Assembly: GCA_002691465.1 (NCBI GenBank) | Contig: NZHP01000022.1 | Span: forward strand, 27,613 to 91,612 | Length of the DNA stretch: 64,000 bases | Origin: Gammaproteobacteria bacterium | GTDB lineage: Bacteria; Pseudomonadota; Gammaproteobacteria; Steroidobacterales; UBA11654 | Reading direction: 5' to 3' | Shown here: positions 42,598 to 55,225 of the stretch, piece after piece | How the letters are laid out: the number at the start of each line of letters is the position of its first letter | How positions within the stretch are numbered: position 1 is the stretch's first letter | Notes under the pieces: model-generated | Seen by the model: the letters and a program-made list of their open reading frames with translations, nothing else | Told to the model about the DNA's origin: nothing | The model's database searches: none | Made by a program: the position numbers and the translations under genes

Positions 42598-43017
42598 ATG
42601 TCTAATCTAATAGAAAAATTATTCAACCTTCTTCTACTTATTATTTGTATTTATGGAATAACATCAGCCATTACGCCTTTATTCGGTTATCAGATTTTTA
42701 CATTTCCAATAAAGTTTGAGGCAATACAGAACATTAGTTTTGATTATGTCAGACTTCTTTTACTCAGATCATGCGTCTTTTTAACGATCTCTATATTTTT
42801 ATTCAACTATGCTATCTATAGGAGACCATATTCAGCTTTGGCGCCTCTAGTTGTTTTCTCTTATTTAATGTCTATTTTTGAGTTCCTTTCTCAATTCACC
42901 ATTCAGCAAATAACAGATTATTCATCCAATCTATTTGCTGTAGTATTTTGGTTAATAATAGCTGTAATGGCGCATTATAGAAATTCAAAAAACGCAAATA
43001 CAATATTTAAAGATTAA
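42598..43017 (+). CDS. Small membrane protein of unknown function, 4 TM
   Basis: Four hydrophobic segments, ATG start, between ribH and ribF in the same orientation. Confidence 0.65.
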   Translation: MSNLIEKLFNLLLLIICIYGITSAITPLFGYQIFTFPIKFEAIQNISFDYVRLLLLRSCVFLTISIFLFNYAIYRRPYSALAPLVVFSYLMSIFEFLSQFTIQQITDYSSNLFAVVFWLIIAVMAHYRNSKNANTIFKD

Positions 43018-43064
43018 GACGCTTTGTGAGCTTTTGGTAAATCTCTTTAGGAAAAATATTTAAA

Positions 43065-44003
43065 ATGAAAATTGCCAGAAACATCAATTCTGAATGGAAT
43101 GAATTTCCTACAGGATCATCAGTATGTATTGGGGTTTTTGATGGCATTCATTTGGGCCATCAAGAATTAATCAAAAGAACAATTGGATATGCAAATGAAA
43201 ATAAGATTTCTTCCGTTTTATTTACCTTCGAACCATCACCAAGCGATTATTTCAGTAAAGGCAAGTCTCAATCGAGATTGACTTCATTGGATGAAAAATA
43301 TGATTATTTGAGCTCTGGTCAAATTGATTTTATTTACTGCCCGCCTTTTGACCAAGAAATGGAAAATCTATCTCCATTACAGTTTGTAAATCAACATCTG
43401 ATAAGGAAGCTGAATGCCAAACATGTTGTAGTAGGAGAAGATTTTCATTTTGCTAAAGATAGATCCGGCACCGTTGAAACTTTGATAGAGCTTGGTCATG
43501 AATATCGATTTACAGTTGATCCAGTTAAATTTATTCGGCAAAAAGACAAAAAAATATCAAGCACAAACATTCGTCAATCTTTAATGGATCAGGATATTCA
43601 AAATGCCAATCAAATGCTTGGAAGACATTATTCTGTTTTAGGAGAAGTCATTAAAGGAAATCAAATTGGCCGAACTATTGGTTACCCAACTGCGAATATT
43701 GATATTGATGAACGAGATATCCTTTTAAGGGGTGTTTTTTGTGTAAAAGCAATCATTGAAGGTGATGAGGATGAATACAAGGGGCTGGCTAATATTGGAT
43801 TTAAGCCAACTATCAATGGAACTGCATTAACACTAGAGGTTCATTTATTGAATTTTGATAAGGATATATATGGATCTAATATGAGAATTGATTTTATGCA
43901 TCGAATCCGAGGCGAAAAAAAGTTCAATGGATTGGAAGAGCTTTCAGCACAAATCAATAAAGATTCAAAAAAAGCAGATGAATTCTTTGCTGCCAATCAG
44001 TGA
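43065..44003 (+). CDS. ribF: Bifunctional riboflavin kinase/FAD synthetase
   Basis: CIGVFDGIHLGHQELIKR, STNIRQSL, GRTIGYPTANID, ANIGFKPTING. Confidence 0.95.
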   Translation: MKIARNINSEWNEFPTGSSVCIGVFDGIHLGHQELIKRTIGYANENKISSVLFTFEPSPSDYFSKGKSQSRLTSLDEKYDYLSSGQIDFIYCPPFDQEMENLSPLQFVNQHLIRKLNAKHVVVGEDFHFAKDRSGTVETLIELGHEYRFTVDPVKFIRQKDKKISSTNIRQSLMDQDIQNANQMLGRHYSVLGEVIKGNQIGRTIGYPTANIDIDERDILLRGVFCVKAIIEGDEDEYKGLANIGFKPTINGTALTLEVHLLNFDKDIYGSNMRIDFMHRIRGEKKFNGLEELSAQINKDSKKADEFFAANQ

Positions 44004-44013
44004 TAATGAAATC

Positions 44014-44451
44014 ATGGTCAATAACAAAAATGAAAAGCGTTTTGAAGGAAAAGGAAGAGTAGGATCCAGACAGCTTCTTGTGCAAGTACTGTATCAGCAT
44101 CAAAAGAATGACGATGATGTTGAGACATTGATGTCTCAGTCATGCAGTCTCAAAGAGTACAAAAGAATCGATCAAGATTATTTCTCTACACTGCTTGGAG
44201 GAATTATAGCTTCAAAGAAAGAAATTGATGAAAAGATCAAATCACATATTGATAGACCAATTGATCAAATTGATTCCATAGAGAGAGCAATTCTTTGGAT
44301 TGCGGTATACGAAATCACTGACACAGATATCCCCAATGCAATTGCCATGAATGAGGCGATCGAGTTAGCAAAGTCATTTGGAGCGGAAACCAGTTTTCAG
44401 TATATTAATGCTGTACTCGATTCTTTTTGTCAATCAATTAAGAACTCATAA
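44014..44451 (+). CDS. nusB: Transcription antitermination factor NusB
   Basis: RVGSRQLLVQVLYQHQ, ERAILWIAVYEI, AIAMNEAIELAKSFG; internal ATG preferred. Confidence 0.93.
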   Translation: MVNNKNEKRFEGKGRVGSRQLLVQVLYQHQKNDDDVETLMSQSCSLKEYKRIDQDYFSTLLGGIIASKKEIDEKIKSHIDRPIDQIDSIERAILWIAVYEITDTDIPNAIAMNEAIELAKSFGAETSFQYINAVLDSFCQSIKNS

Positions 44452-44453
44452 GC

Positions 44454-45398
44454 ATGAAAGAAGAAGACGTGATAACTTTGATTAAAGATATGGCGCCTTC
44501 ATTTTCCAAAGGTGTAAAGCTTTCAATCGGCGATGACGGTTCTGTTGTAGAAATTAAAAAAGGAATGGAATTAGTTACCGTTTTAGACTCGATGACGCTC
44601 GGCACGCATTATCTTCCTCAAACCACATCAGACTCAATAGGACATAAAATATTTGCTGTTAATTTAAGTGACATGGCTGCAATGGGAGCAAAACCAAAAT
44701 GGGCACATCTCAGCTTGAGCCTCCCCAATGCAGATCATTCATGGATTGAAAAATTTGTCAAAGGTGCCAGCGCTATAGCATCAAAGCATGATTTGGTTAT
44801 TATAGGCGGAGATACCATTCAAGGACCTGAGATGATTTCATTATCAATTCAGGGTTTAGTGAAGGAAGGTAAATATATAACACGCACAAATGCGAAAATT
44901 GGAGATTTAGTATATGTAACCGGCCATCTTGGAAGCGCTGGATTTGGCCTGCATTTATTGAAATTAGGAAAAAATGAACCATCAGAATTCATTCAAGCAT
45001 TTGACTATCCAGAACCCAGAGTGGATGAAGGCATCTTTTTATCGAACTATGCTTCATCAATGATAGATGTATCAGACGGCTTTCATACAGACCTTTCAAA
45101 ATTGACCAAGGCATCCAATGTAGGATTCAATGTGAGCATTGATCAATTGCCGATCAGAAAAGAAATATTTGATCATTTTAATACTGACGATGCCATTTCA
45201 ATGACTTTGTCTGGCGGCGATGATTATGAATTGTGTTTTACCATTCCTGAGAAGATGAAGGATGGATTTGAGCAAAAATGGAATGAAAAATTTAATACAA
45301 GGCTGAGTCATATTGGCATAATTACCGAATCAAGTAGTGGCTATAAATACAATGGCAATGACTATATGATTGAAAATAAAAATTTTGAACACTTCTGA
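44454..45398 (+). CDS. thiL: Thiamine-monophosphate kinase
   Basis: IGDDGSVV, NLSDMAAMGAKPKWAHLSLSLP, MIDVSDGFHTDLSKL. Confidence 0.95.
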   Translation: MKEEDVITLIKDMAPSFSKGVKLSIGDDGSVVEIKKGMELVTVLDSMTLGTHYLPQTTSDSIGHKIFAVNLSDMAAMGAKPKWAHLSLSLPNADHSWIEKFVKGASAIASKHDLVIIGGDTIQGPEMISLSIQGLVKEGKYITRTNAKIGDLVYVTGHLGSAGFGLHLLKLGKNEPSEFIQAFDYPEPRVDEGIFLSNYASSMIDVSDGFHTDLSKLTKASNVGFNVSIDQLPIRKEIFDHFNTDDAISMTLSGGDDYELCFTIPEKMKDGFEQKWNEKFNTRLSHIGIITESSSGYKYNGNDYMIENKNFEHF

Positions 45399-45404
45399 AT
45401 TAAA

Positions 45405-45878
45405 ATGAAATTAAGCGATCTAAGAAACCCATATTTATTGTTTTCTAGCGGCTTTGGGCTAGGACTTATTCCTATTGCTCCAGGCACTTTTGGTTCTGGT
45501 TTTGGTTTGTGCCTTTATATTTATTTGGCTCATTTTTATTTTTCTGTATATGTAACTTACCTTTTTTTATTGGCTCTATTATTGGTCGCATGGTTTGCTA
45601 CGAGTCAAAGCTTAAAAATTCTTGGAGAAGGCGATCATCCTGAAATTGTGATCGATGAAATCATTGGTATGATGTTTGTTGCAAGCTTTTTACCTGCTGA
45701 TCCTTATTGGGCGATTGCAGCTTTTCTAATGTTTCGTTTTTTTGACATCTTAAAACCTTTCCCAATCAATGTAATCGATCGAAAGTTCAGGAATGCATTC
45801 GGGATCGTGATGGATGATATGATTGCTGCTGCCTATTCAATCATACTCATACTTATTGCAACAGTTTTATTGCGATAG
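45405..45878 (+). CDS. pgpA: Phosphatidylglycerophosphatase A
   Basis: GLIPIAPGTFGSGFG, EIVIDEIIGMM, RFFDILKPFPI. Confidence 0.95.
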   Translation: MKLSDLRNPYLLFSSGFGLGLIPIAPGTFGSGFGLCLYIYLAHFYFSVYVTYLFLLALLLVAWFATSQSLKILGEGDHPEIVIDEIIGMMFVASFLPADPYWAIAAFLMFRFFDILKPFPINVIDRKFRNAFGIVMDDMIAAAYSIILILIATVLLR

Positions 45879-46100
45879 GGTACTGTCAGAATCTTCTAGT
45901 TCATTACCCATCAAGACTTTTATTTTAAGTTCGGCTTCTTCAAGGGTTTTTTGACACTCTCTTGACAGTTTAACTCCTTTTTCAAACTTTTTGAGTGACT
46001 CATCAAGCTCTAAGTTGCCAGACTCTAATTCCTTTAGAATCTTCTCTAAATCATTTAATTTTGATTCTATGCTTGCAGTAGATTTTTTAGACGGTGTCAT
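45867..46100 (-). CDS. xseB: Exodeoxyribonuclease VII small subunit
   Basis: LNDLEKILKELESGNLELDESLKKFEKGVKLSRECQKTLEEAELKIKVL. Confidence 0.95.
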   Translation of the reverse strand: MTPSKKSTASIESKLNDLEKILKELESGNLELDESLKKFEKGVKLSRECQKTLEEAELKIKVLMGNELEDSDSTLSQ

Positions 46101-46115
46101 AGTTCCTAATTATAG

Positions 46116-48335
<2,220 letters not shown>

Positions 48336-48353
48336 TTTTAAAGATCATGAAAG

Positions 48354-48385
48354 AAAGGGGTTGCAGGAATGCACCCCTTTTTTTT
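48354..48385 (+). terminator. Rho-independent terminator downstream of katG
   Basis: AAAGGGGTTGCAGGAATGCACCCCTTTTTTTT. Confidence 0.88.
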
Positions 48386-48487
48386 AAGAAAAATAATTCT
48401 TAATTCTGATAAGAACTCAATAAATTCAACTTAAATACATATCATTCACCTTGATTCAACTTACTTTCTCACGAATAATGAAGGACC

Positions 48488-50374
48488 ATGACGAAGGATT
48501 ATAATGCCTCAGACATTGAGGTCCTCAGTGGGCTTGAACCGGTTCAAAAAAGACCCGGTATGTACACCGATACTGATTGTCCAAATCACTTAGTATATGA
48601 GGTCATCGACAACAGTGTAGATGAGGCCATTGCTGGCCATTGTAAAATAATTCAGGTCAACCTTTATAAAGATGGCTCTATAGAAGTTAGAGATGATGGG
48701 CGCGGCATGCCTGTTGACGATCATCCTGAAGAGAAAATACCTGCAGTTGAACTGATATTAACCAGGCTCCATGCCGGTGCAAAATTTGATAATAAGAGCT
48801 ATAAGTTTTCTGGTGGCCTGCATGGCGTTGGCGTTTCTGTTGTAAATGCTCTTTCAAAAAATTTGGAGGTGTGGATAAAAAGAGATGGTCAGGAATACAA
48901 TATGAGTTTTAGTAATGGCGATAGAACATCTGAGCTCGAAATTGTTGACAGTGTAGGGAAGGCAAACACGGGAACAACTATCCGATTCTGGCCAAATGAA
49001 TCGTATTTTGATTCACCAGATATAAGACTAGATGATATAAAGCATAACCTTCGTGCAAAAGCAGTCTTATGTCCAGGCTTAAAGATTAAATTTAAAGATG
49101 AGACGAGTGGTGATAAAGCTGAGTGGGAATATAAAGAGGGAGCGAGTGAGTATTTAGTGGAAATGCTTGAAAAGATTGAATGCATTCCAACCATTCCCTT
49201 TTCTGGTAAAGCTAATAGTGACGATCAAGAGCTTGAATGGAGTATGACTTGGCCTGACAGGGACCACGAGGGCATTCAGGAATCATATGTCAATTTGATA
49301 CCAACCAAACACGGCGGGACTCACGTATCTGGATTTAGGGCTGGACTATCTGAATCTGTGAAAGAATTTGCAGATTACAGGAGTCTACTACCAAGAGGTG
49401 TGAAGCTATCTCCAGAGGATGTGTGGATGGGCTTGAGTTACATTATTTCCGTCAGGATTGAGGAGCCTCAATTCTCAGGACAAACAAAAGAAAAACTCAG
49501 CTCTAGAGCTGTTGCAGGTTTTGTTACAGGGCTAATCAAAGACGCCTTCACACTCTGGCTTAATCAACATCCAGAAGCTGGAGACCAAATTGTTGCAAGG
49601 GCCATTGAGAATGCACAAAAGAGAGCAAAGAAAAATGTAAAGGTAAAGCGAAAGAAGGCGACTGGCGGACCTACACTGCCAGGCAAACTCGCAGATTGTT
49701 CCAGCGATGAACCTCAACTTTGCGAATTATTTATTGTTGAGGGTGATTCTGCTGGCGGATCAGCAAAGCAAGCGAGAGACAGAGTTTTTCAGGCCATTCT
49801 TCCGCTTCGCGGTAAGATCCTAAACAGTTGGGAGGTTGATGAGAGCAATCTTCTATCTTCACAAGAAATCAGTAATATCTCGCAAGCAATTGGAGTTGAA
49901 CCTGGTGCAGAGGATATCAGTAACCTTAGGTATCATAAAATATGCATACTTGCGGATGCAGACTCAGATGGCCTGCATATTGCAACTTTGATTTGTGCTC
50001 TTTTTCTTAAACATTTCAAAAATCTCGTTGAAGATGGTCATGTCTATGTTTCCATGCCACCGCTCTATCGAATCGATATTGGAAAAGATGTCTACTATGC
50101 TCTAGATGAGAGCGAGAAAGAATCTACTTTAAAAAAGTTAGAGAAAAAGAAGCCGAACACCAGGAAAACCGTTACTCGATTTAAAGGTTTAGGAGAGATG
50201 AGCCCAGCTCAATTAAGAGAAACAACAATGCTTCAAGATTCAAGGAGACTTGTGAAGCTCACCATTGATAATGCATCATATACCGAAGAACTTATGGATA
50301 AGCTGATGGCAAAAAAACGTTATACAGATCGTAAAGAATGGCTTGAAGAAAAAGGAAATTTGGCAGAGTTATAG
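48488..50374 (+). CDS. parE: DNA topoisomerase IV subunit B
   Basis: RPGMYTDTDCPNHLVYEVIDNSVDEAIAGH, GLHGVGVSVVNALS, FIVEGDSAGGSAKQ, RFKGLGEMSP. Confidence 0.97.
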   Translation: MTKDYNASDIEVLSGLEPVQKRPGMYTDTDCPNHLVYEVIDNSVDEAIAGHCKIIQVNLYKDGSIEVRDDGRGMPVDDHPEEKIPAVELILTRLHAGAKFDNKSYKFSGGLHGVGVSVVNALSKNLEVWIKRDGQEYNMSFSNGDRTSELEIVDSVGKANTGTTIRFWPNESYFDSPDIRLDDIKHNLRAKAVLCPGLKIKFKDETSGDKAEWEYKEGASEYLVEMLEKIECIPTIPFSGKANSDDQELEWSMTWPDRDHEGIQESYVNLIPTKHGGTHVSGFRAGLSESVKEFADYRSLLPRGVKLSPEDVWMGLSYIISVRIEEPQFSGQTKEKLSSRAVAGFVTGLIKDAFTLWLNQHPEAGDQIVARAIENAQKRAKKNVKVKRKKATGGPTLPGKLADCSSDEPQLCELFIVEGDSAGGSAKQARDRVFQAILPLRGKILNSWEVDESNLLSSQEISNISQAIGVEPGAEDISNLRYHKICILADADSDGLHIATLICALFLKHFKNLVEDGHVYVSMPPLYRIDIGKDVYYALDESEKESTLKKLEKKKPNTRKTVTRFKGLGEMSPAQLRETTMLQDSRRLVKLTIDNASYTEELMDKLMAKKRYTDRKEWLEEKGNLAEL

Positions 50375-52663
50375 ATGGGTAAACAGGAAGAAATGGATTT
50401 CAAGAAAACGAAAAGAGCCTCAAAATCAGACTCTCAGCCTCTCAGCGAGTTCGTGGAAAAAGCGTACCTTGATTACTCAATGTATGTCATTCTCGATCGT
50501 GCATTACCATTTATTGGTGACGGTTTAAAACCCGTGCAGAGGCGTATTGTTTTTGCCATGTCTGAATTGGGCTTATCTGCTCAATCAAAACCTAAGAAGT
50601 CTGCAAGAACTGTGGGCGATGTTCTTGGGAAATATCATCCTCATGGAGACACTGCATGCTATGAGGCTATGGTGAATATGGCACAGGACTTTTCTTATCG
50701 ATATCCATTGATCATAGGTCAGGGTAACTGGGGCTCATACGATGATCCAAAATCATTTGCTGCAATGAGATATACCGAAGCAAAACTTAGTGCTTATACG
50801 AAATTGATGTTAAGTGAACTTGGTCAAGGCACAACCGATTGGAAACCCAACTTTGATGGAACACTTAAGGAGCCCGAGTTTCTGCCTTCGAGATTACCCA
50901 ATCTTATACTCAATGGTGTCACCGGTATCGCAGTGGGTATGTCAACAGACATTCCACCTCATAACATCAAAGAAATAGCTTATTTATTGGATAAATTGAT
51001 TAAAAATCCTGATATTTCATTGGGTCAATTGACTCGAATTACAAAAAACTTCCAGGGTCCTGATTTTCCGTCTGGAGGAGAGATGATTTCTACGTCAGAA
51101 GAGCTTAAGCAGATTTATACTACTGGCAATGGAACAGTAAAAATTAGAGCGAAATACAAAAAAGAAAAGAATTTAATTGTCATCTCTCAGCTTCCTTATC
51201 AAGTGTCCGGAAATAAGATCATTGAGCAGATTGCGTCGCAGATGAAAGACAAGAAATTACCACTGATTACAGACATCAATGATGAGTCTGATCACGAAAC
51301 ACCCATTCGTATTGTGCTTACACCCAAGTCCAATAGAGTCAATACAGATGAATTGATGGGACACCTTTTCGCAACAACTGATCTTGAGAAGAATGTCAGA
51401 GTCAATATGAATCTGATTGGACTCGATGGAAAACCAAGGGTTTTTGATCTAAAAGCATTGTTGTCAGAATGGATAGAGTTTAGAAAACAAACCGTTACCA
51501 GAAGACTCCAGTTCAGATTGGATGAAGTGGAAGCTCGACTTCATATTTTAGAAGGATTAATGGTCGCATATTTAAATTTAGATGAAGTCATCAGGATCAT
51601 CAGAGAAGAAGATGATCCAAAATCAAAGTTGATCAAGAAGTTTAAACTTTCAGAGATTCAAGCCGAAGCAATCTTAAATCTGAGACTTAGGAATTTAGCT
51701 AAACTCGAAGAGGAAAAAATTCTTACAGAAAAGAATGATCTCGAGAAAGAGCAGAGTGAGTTGACAAAAATACTGAAGAGCAAGAAGAAAATAAATGAAC
51801 TCATTCAAAATGAGATCAAAAAAGATACAAAAGATTTCGGAGATGATCGAAGAACAACTTTGAATGAATCCGGAATTGCCTCTCAAGCACTTGATCAAAC
51901 TCAACTTGCCAGCAGTGACCCAGTGACAATTGTGTTATCTAAAGCTGGTTGGGTTAGGGCTGCAAAAGGAGCTCTAGAGGATCCGCAATCTCTCAATTAT
52001 AAAACTGGTGATGATTATTTATCTTCTGTTCCTGGAAGAAGCAATCAGTTTGTAGTGTTTATAGACAGCACAGGCAGAGTTTATAGTATCGTTGCCGATA
52101 CTCTTCCGTCAGCAAGAAGCAATGGTGAGCCTTTATCTAGCAGACTTAATCCGCCAGACGGAGCTTATTTTGCTGGAGTAATGTCAGGAGATCCTGGAGA
52201 ACATTGGCTTTTGTCTTCGAGTGCCGGTTACGGCTTTTTTGTCAAATTGGAAGATCTGTATACTAAGAATAGGAAAGGAAAGACCTGCCTGAGTGCAAAA
52301 GGTGCCGAAGTGCTTATTCCTTCGAATGCAACATCTTTTGGGTATCCAGACGAAACTTATGTTGCAGCAGCAAATTCAGCTGGTAAATTACTTATTTTTA
52401 AAAGCAATGAATTAATGGAAATGAGCAAAGGGAAGGGATTGAAAATCATTGGTATTAATTCTAAGAAATTCAAAGAAGGGAAGGAAAAAATGGTTTCAGC
52501 AATTGTGATTGGCGCGAAAGATTCAATCCGGGTTTACAGCGGAAAGAAACCCAAAATTATCAGACCCGATGAATTTGAAAATTACATGAGCGATAGAGGG
52601 AAAAGAGGGCGATCGGTACCTCCATTTAAAAAAATAGATTCCCTTCAAGTTGAGCCAAAGTAA
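50375..52663 (+). CDS. parC: DNA topoisomerase IV subunit A
   Basis: [53 protein letters not shown]; directly after parE. Confidence 0.97.
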   Translation: MGKQEEMDFKKTKRASKSDSQPLSEFVEKAYLDYSMYVILDRALPFIGDGLKPVQRRIVFAMSELGLSAQSKPKKSARTVGDVLGKYHPHGDTACYEAMVNMAQDFSYRYPLIIGQGNWGSYDDPKSFAAMRYTEAKLSAYTKLMLSELGQGTTDWKPNFDGTLKEPEFLPSRLPNLILNGVTGIAVGMSTDIPPHNIKEIAYLLDKLIKNPDISLGQLTRITKNFQGPDFPSGGEMISTSEELKQIYTTGNGTVKIRAKYKKEKNLIVISQLPYQVSGNKIIEQIASQMKDKKLPLITDINDESDHETPIRIVLTPKSNRVNTDELMGHLFATTDLEKNVRVNMNLIGLDGKPRVFDLKALLSEWIEFRKQTVTRRLQFRLDEVEARLHILEGLMVAYLNLDEVIRIIREEDDPKSKLIKKFKLSEIQAEAILNLRLRNLAKLEEEKILTEKNDLEKEQSELTKILKSKKKINELIQNEIKKDTKDFGDDRRTTLNESGIASQALDQTQLASSDPVTIVLSKAGWVRAAKGALEDPQSLNYKTGDDYLSSVPGRSNQFVVFIDSTGRVYSIVADTLPSARSNGEPLSSRLNPPDGAYFAGVMSGDPGEHWLLSSSAGYGFFVKLEDLYTKNRKGKTCLSAKGAEVLIPSNATSFGYPDETYVAAANSAGKLLIFKSNELMEMSKGKGLKIIGINSKKFKEGKEKMVSAIVIGAKDSIRVYSGKKPKIIRPDEFENYMSDRGKRGRSVPPFKKIDSLQVEPK

Positions 52664-52673
52664 GGAGTATTCA

Positions 52674-53243
52674 ATGGTGATGTATAATAGCGGAGATTTG
52701 AAATCAGGGCTCAAAGTTCTGATTGATGGCGAACCTTTCAATATCGTTGAAACTGACTTTCATAAGCCTGGCAAAGGTCAAGCATTCAACAAAGTCAAAT
52801 TGAAGAATCTCAGAAACGGAAAAGTTCTTGAAAAAACGATCAAAATCGGAGTCTCGCTTGAGGCGGCAGACGTCATGATAAGGGAAATGCAATACTTATA
52901 TAATGACGGAGATCAATGGCACTTCATGGATACAGACAGTTATGAACAGATTGGCATTGCAAAATCTGTTATCGATGAGATATTGATCTGGCTTAAGGAG
53001 GAAAGCCTATGCGAGGTTACAATTTGGAATGATCAAGCAATTGCAGTCGAGCCTCCCAATAATATCGATGTAAAGGTTACAGAAACGGACCCTGGACTCA
53101 GAGGAGATACGGCTCAGGGCGGCGTTAAGCCTGCCATTGTCGAAACTGGCGCTTCTATTCGTGTTCCATTATTTATCGAGGAAGGCGAGCTTATAAAAGT
53201 GGATACTCGGACCGGTGAGTACCTATCTAGGGTGAAACAATGA
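52674..53243 (+). CDS. efp: Elongation factor P
   Basis: DFHKPGKGQAFNKVKLKNLRNGKVLEKT, VTETDPGLRGDTAQGGVKPA; start corrected to ATG after AAGGAG. Confidence 0.96.
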   Translation: MVMYNSGDLKSGLKVLIDGEPFNIVETDFHKPGKGQAFNKVKLKNLRNGKVLEKTIKIGVSLEAADVMIREMQYLYNDGDQWHFMDTDSYEQIGIAKSVIDEILIWLKEESLCEVTIWNDQAIAVEPPNNIDVKVTETDPGLRGDTAQGGVKPAIVETGASIRVPLFIEEGELIKVDTRTGEYLSRVKQ

Positions 53244-53332
53244 ATGGACAAAAGACTATCTACTATCTGATTGTTGCCTTAATGGTGATATCGATTCTGT
53301 TTGGAATTAAGAATATTTTTCAGCCCTTTTAG
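53240..53332 (+). CDS. Putative 30-aa single-TM peptide
   Basis: MNGQKTIYYLIVALMVISILFGIKNIFQPF*; ATGA overlap with efp stop. Confidence 0.45.
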   Translation: MNGQKTIYYLIVALMVISILFGIKNIFQPF

Positions 53333-53445
53333 CTATCATCTTTCTCGTTTATTTTTTCAGACGGGGAGACTCGATTACTGAAATATTTAAAGGATTTCAC
53401 TAAGAAAATTACAATAATGATGATTATGATTATTAAGCCGTCCAT
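53329..53445 (-). CDS. Putative 38-aa single-TM peptide, Ile-rich
   Basis: MDGLIIIIIIIVIFLVKSFKYFSNRVSPSEKINEKDDS*; GAGGAG SD upstream of ATG; directly after psd. Confidence 0.5.
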   Translation of the reverse strand: MDGLIIIIIIIVIFLVKSFKYFSNRVSPSEKINEKDDS

Positions 53446-53456
53446 TTTTCTCCTCG

Positions 53457-54248
53457 CTATCTGATCTTACTCAGTTGAGCTATTTTTTCACCCATTTTTA
53501 AATTATTCTCAATTGAAACACGCTGATCCCATTCTATTTGAACATTATTCGGAAGAAGAACCACAACAGTTGATCCGAGATTGAAACGACCTATCTCATC
53601 GCCTTTTTTTAAGTTTTGATTTGTGTTCTCGTAAGTCATTGACGCCACATTTCTTGCGGCAACCATAATCATGATGCAATTAAACACTGATCCCTTTAAC
53701 TCGGTCATGAGTCTTTGATTCTTTATGTAAAGATTTTCAATATTCGACAAAGCATTTATATCCACTCTGTTCATTTCGCCAGGAACCATAATTGCTTGTT
53801 TTAGAATACCCTCAATGGGTGAATGGACTCGATGATAGTTATATGGCGCAAGGTAAATACTGATGTATGAACCGTTATCGTATTTCTCAGTAAGTTCGTC
53901 ATTGCCATCTAACAATCGATTTAATTTGTATTTCATGTTTTTAATTTGCAGCAGATGACCTTCTTTGATCTTTCCAAATTCAACAATCTTTCCGTCCACT
54001 GGTGAGATTAGGCCATCGTCATTGTCATCTATTGGGCGCTTATTTGGATTGATTTCTCGAGTAAAGAAATCATTGAAATGTTTATATTCGTGATGAGATA
54101 TTCTTGGATAGTCATCAATTTCTATCTCATAATTTTTGATAAATATTCGTATGAGAAGATTTTTAACAGCGCTTATTTCAATCAAGGATACCCTAAGTAC
54201 AATCGTCTGAAGAACATCGCTTAGAAAATTTTGAATCAGATTGAACAT
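53457..54248 (-). CDS. psd: Phosphatidylserine decarboxylase proenzyme
   Basis: FFTREINPNKRPID, SPVDGKI, FNLGSTVVVLLPN autocleavage LGST motif. Confidence 0.95.
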   Translation of the reverse strand: MFNLIQNFLSDVLQTIVLRVSLIEISAVKNLLIRIFIKNYEIEIDDYPRISHHEYKHFNDFFTREINPNKRPIDDNDDGLISPVDGKIVEFGKIKEGHLLQIKNMKYKLNRLLDGNDELTEKYDNGSYISIYLAPYNYHRVHSPIEGILKQAIMVPGEMNRVDINALSNIENLYIKNQRLMTELKGSVFNCIMIMVAARNVASMTYENTNQNLKKGDEIGRFNLGSTVVVLLPNNVQIEWDQRVSIENNLKMGEKIAQLSKIR

Positions 54249-54298
54249 TGTTTATTTAGATAGATGAAATATTAAAAATCTAATGTAACATCGTTGAC

Positions 54299-55198
54299 AT
54301 GATGGACACCAGATTTGAATCGATTGATCGATGCACAAGTTTTAAAGAGCTTTTGCATGATTTGGAATTGTTACTGAAAGAAGAGCAACTTTTTTATGGC
54401 CATGGAACTGAAAATCCAAAGGATGAATCAATGGCAATCATTATGCATTTATCGAAATCGAATGACGTACTGAATAAAGCAGAGCTTAAAAATGCTCTTG
54501 ATGATCAGATTAGAGAAAAAGTGAAAGAAGTTTTATATCAACGAATTATTGAATCAAAGCCTTTACCCTATATAACCAATGAGGCTTATTTTTGTGGAAA
54601 ACAGTTTTATGTGGATGAGCGTGTTCTCATTCCTCGATCTCCAATCGCTGAGCTTATAAATAATCATTTTGAGCCATGGGTAAAATCCACCTCTTTAAAT
54701 CGTGTACTTGAAATCGGAACAGGATCTGGTTGCATTGCTTTGAGTATTGCAGAGGCTTTTCCCGATGTTGAAGTGGTTGCAACGGACATTTCGACAGATG
54801 CAATTGATGTGGCTTTAAGAAATGCAAAAGCTCATGGTTTAGAAAATCGGGTTGAAATCATAGAGTCAGATTTGTTTGAAAATGTGAGTGGTGTTTTTGA
54901 CTTAATCATCACTAATCCACCATATGTCCCTGATAAAATCATGCTGGATTTGCCTAAAGAATATCTCCATGAACCTCATATGGCATTGGCTGCAGGCGCT
55001 AAGGGACTGGATTTTATCTCCAGGATATTGCATGATGCACCTCCTTTTTTATCCCATAACGGTATAGTGATAATAGAGGCAGGGGTCGCCTCTGGAAATA
55101 TGGAACAACGATTTGATATGCCTTTTATTTGGATTGATTTTGAAATAGGAGGCGAGGGTGTTGCGATGATAGAAGCATCAAACCTCAGAATTGAATAA
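54299..55198 (+). CDS. prmB: 50S ribosomal protein L3 glutamine methyltransferase
   Basis: DERVLIPRSPIAELI, EIGTGSGCIALSIAEAFPDVEVVATDIS, IITNPPYVP; next to aroC. Confidence 0.94.
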   Translation: MMDTRFESIDRCTSFKELLHDLELLLKEEQLFYGHGTENPKDESMAIIMHLSKSNDVLNKAELKNALDDQIREKVKEVLYQRIIESKPLPYITNEAYFCGKQFYVDERVLIPRSPIAELINNHFEPWVKSTSLNRVLEIGTGSGCIALSIAEAFPDVEVVATDISTDAIDVALRNAKAHGLENRVEIIESDLFENVSGVFDLIITNPPYVPDKIMLDLPKEYLHEPHMALAAGAKGLDFISRILHDAPPFLSHNGIVIIEAGVASGNMEQRFDMPFIWIDFEIGGEGVAMIEASNLRIE

Positions 55199-55225
55199 AA
55201 TAATAAGCAGAAAAAGAGATCGGTA

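Noticed and set aside
43888-44013. N-terminal extension of NusB into ribF
   Set aside because: NusB homology begins near GKGRVGSRQLLVQVLYQ; ATG at 44014 fits, upstream part is the alternate frame of ribF
45867-46100. xseB considered as part of an xseB-ispA-dxs operon
   Set aside because: No ispA or dxs follows; xseB is isolated and convergent with pgpA
53400-53445. AT-rich ATAATGATGATTATGATTATT resembling a Fur box
   Set aside because: Explained by the Ile codon run of the 38-aa minus-strand ORF with its own SD; it is not upstream of any start and lies between convergent genes
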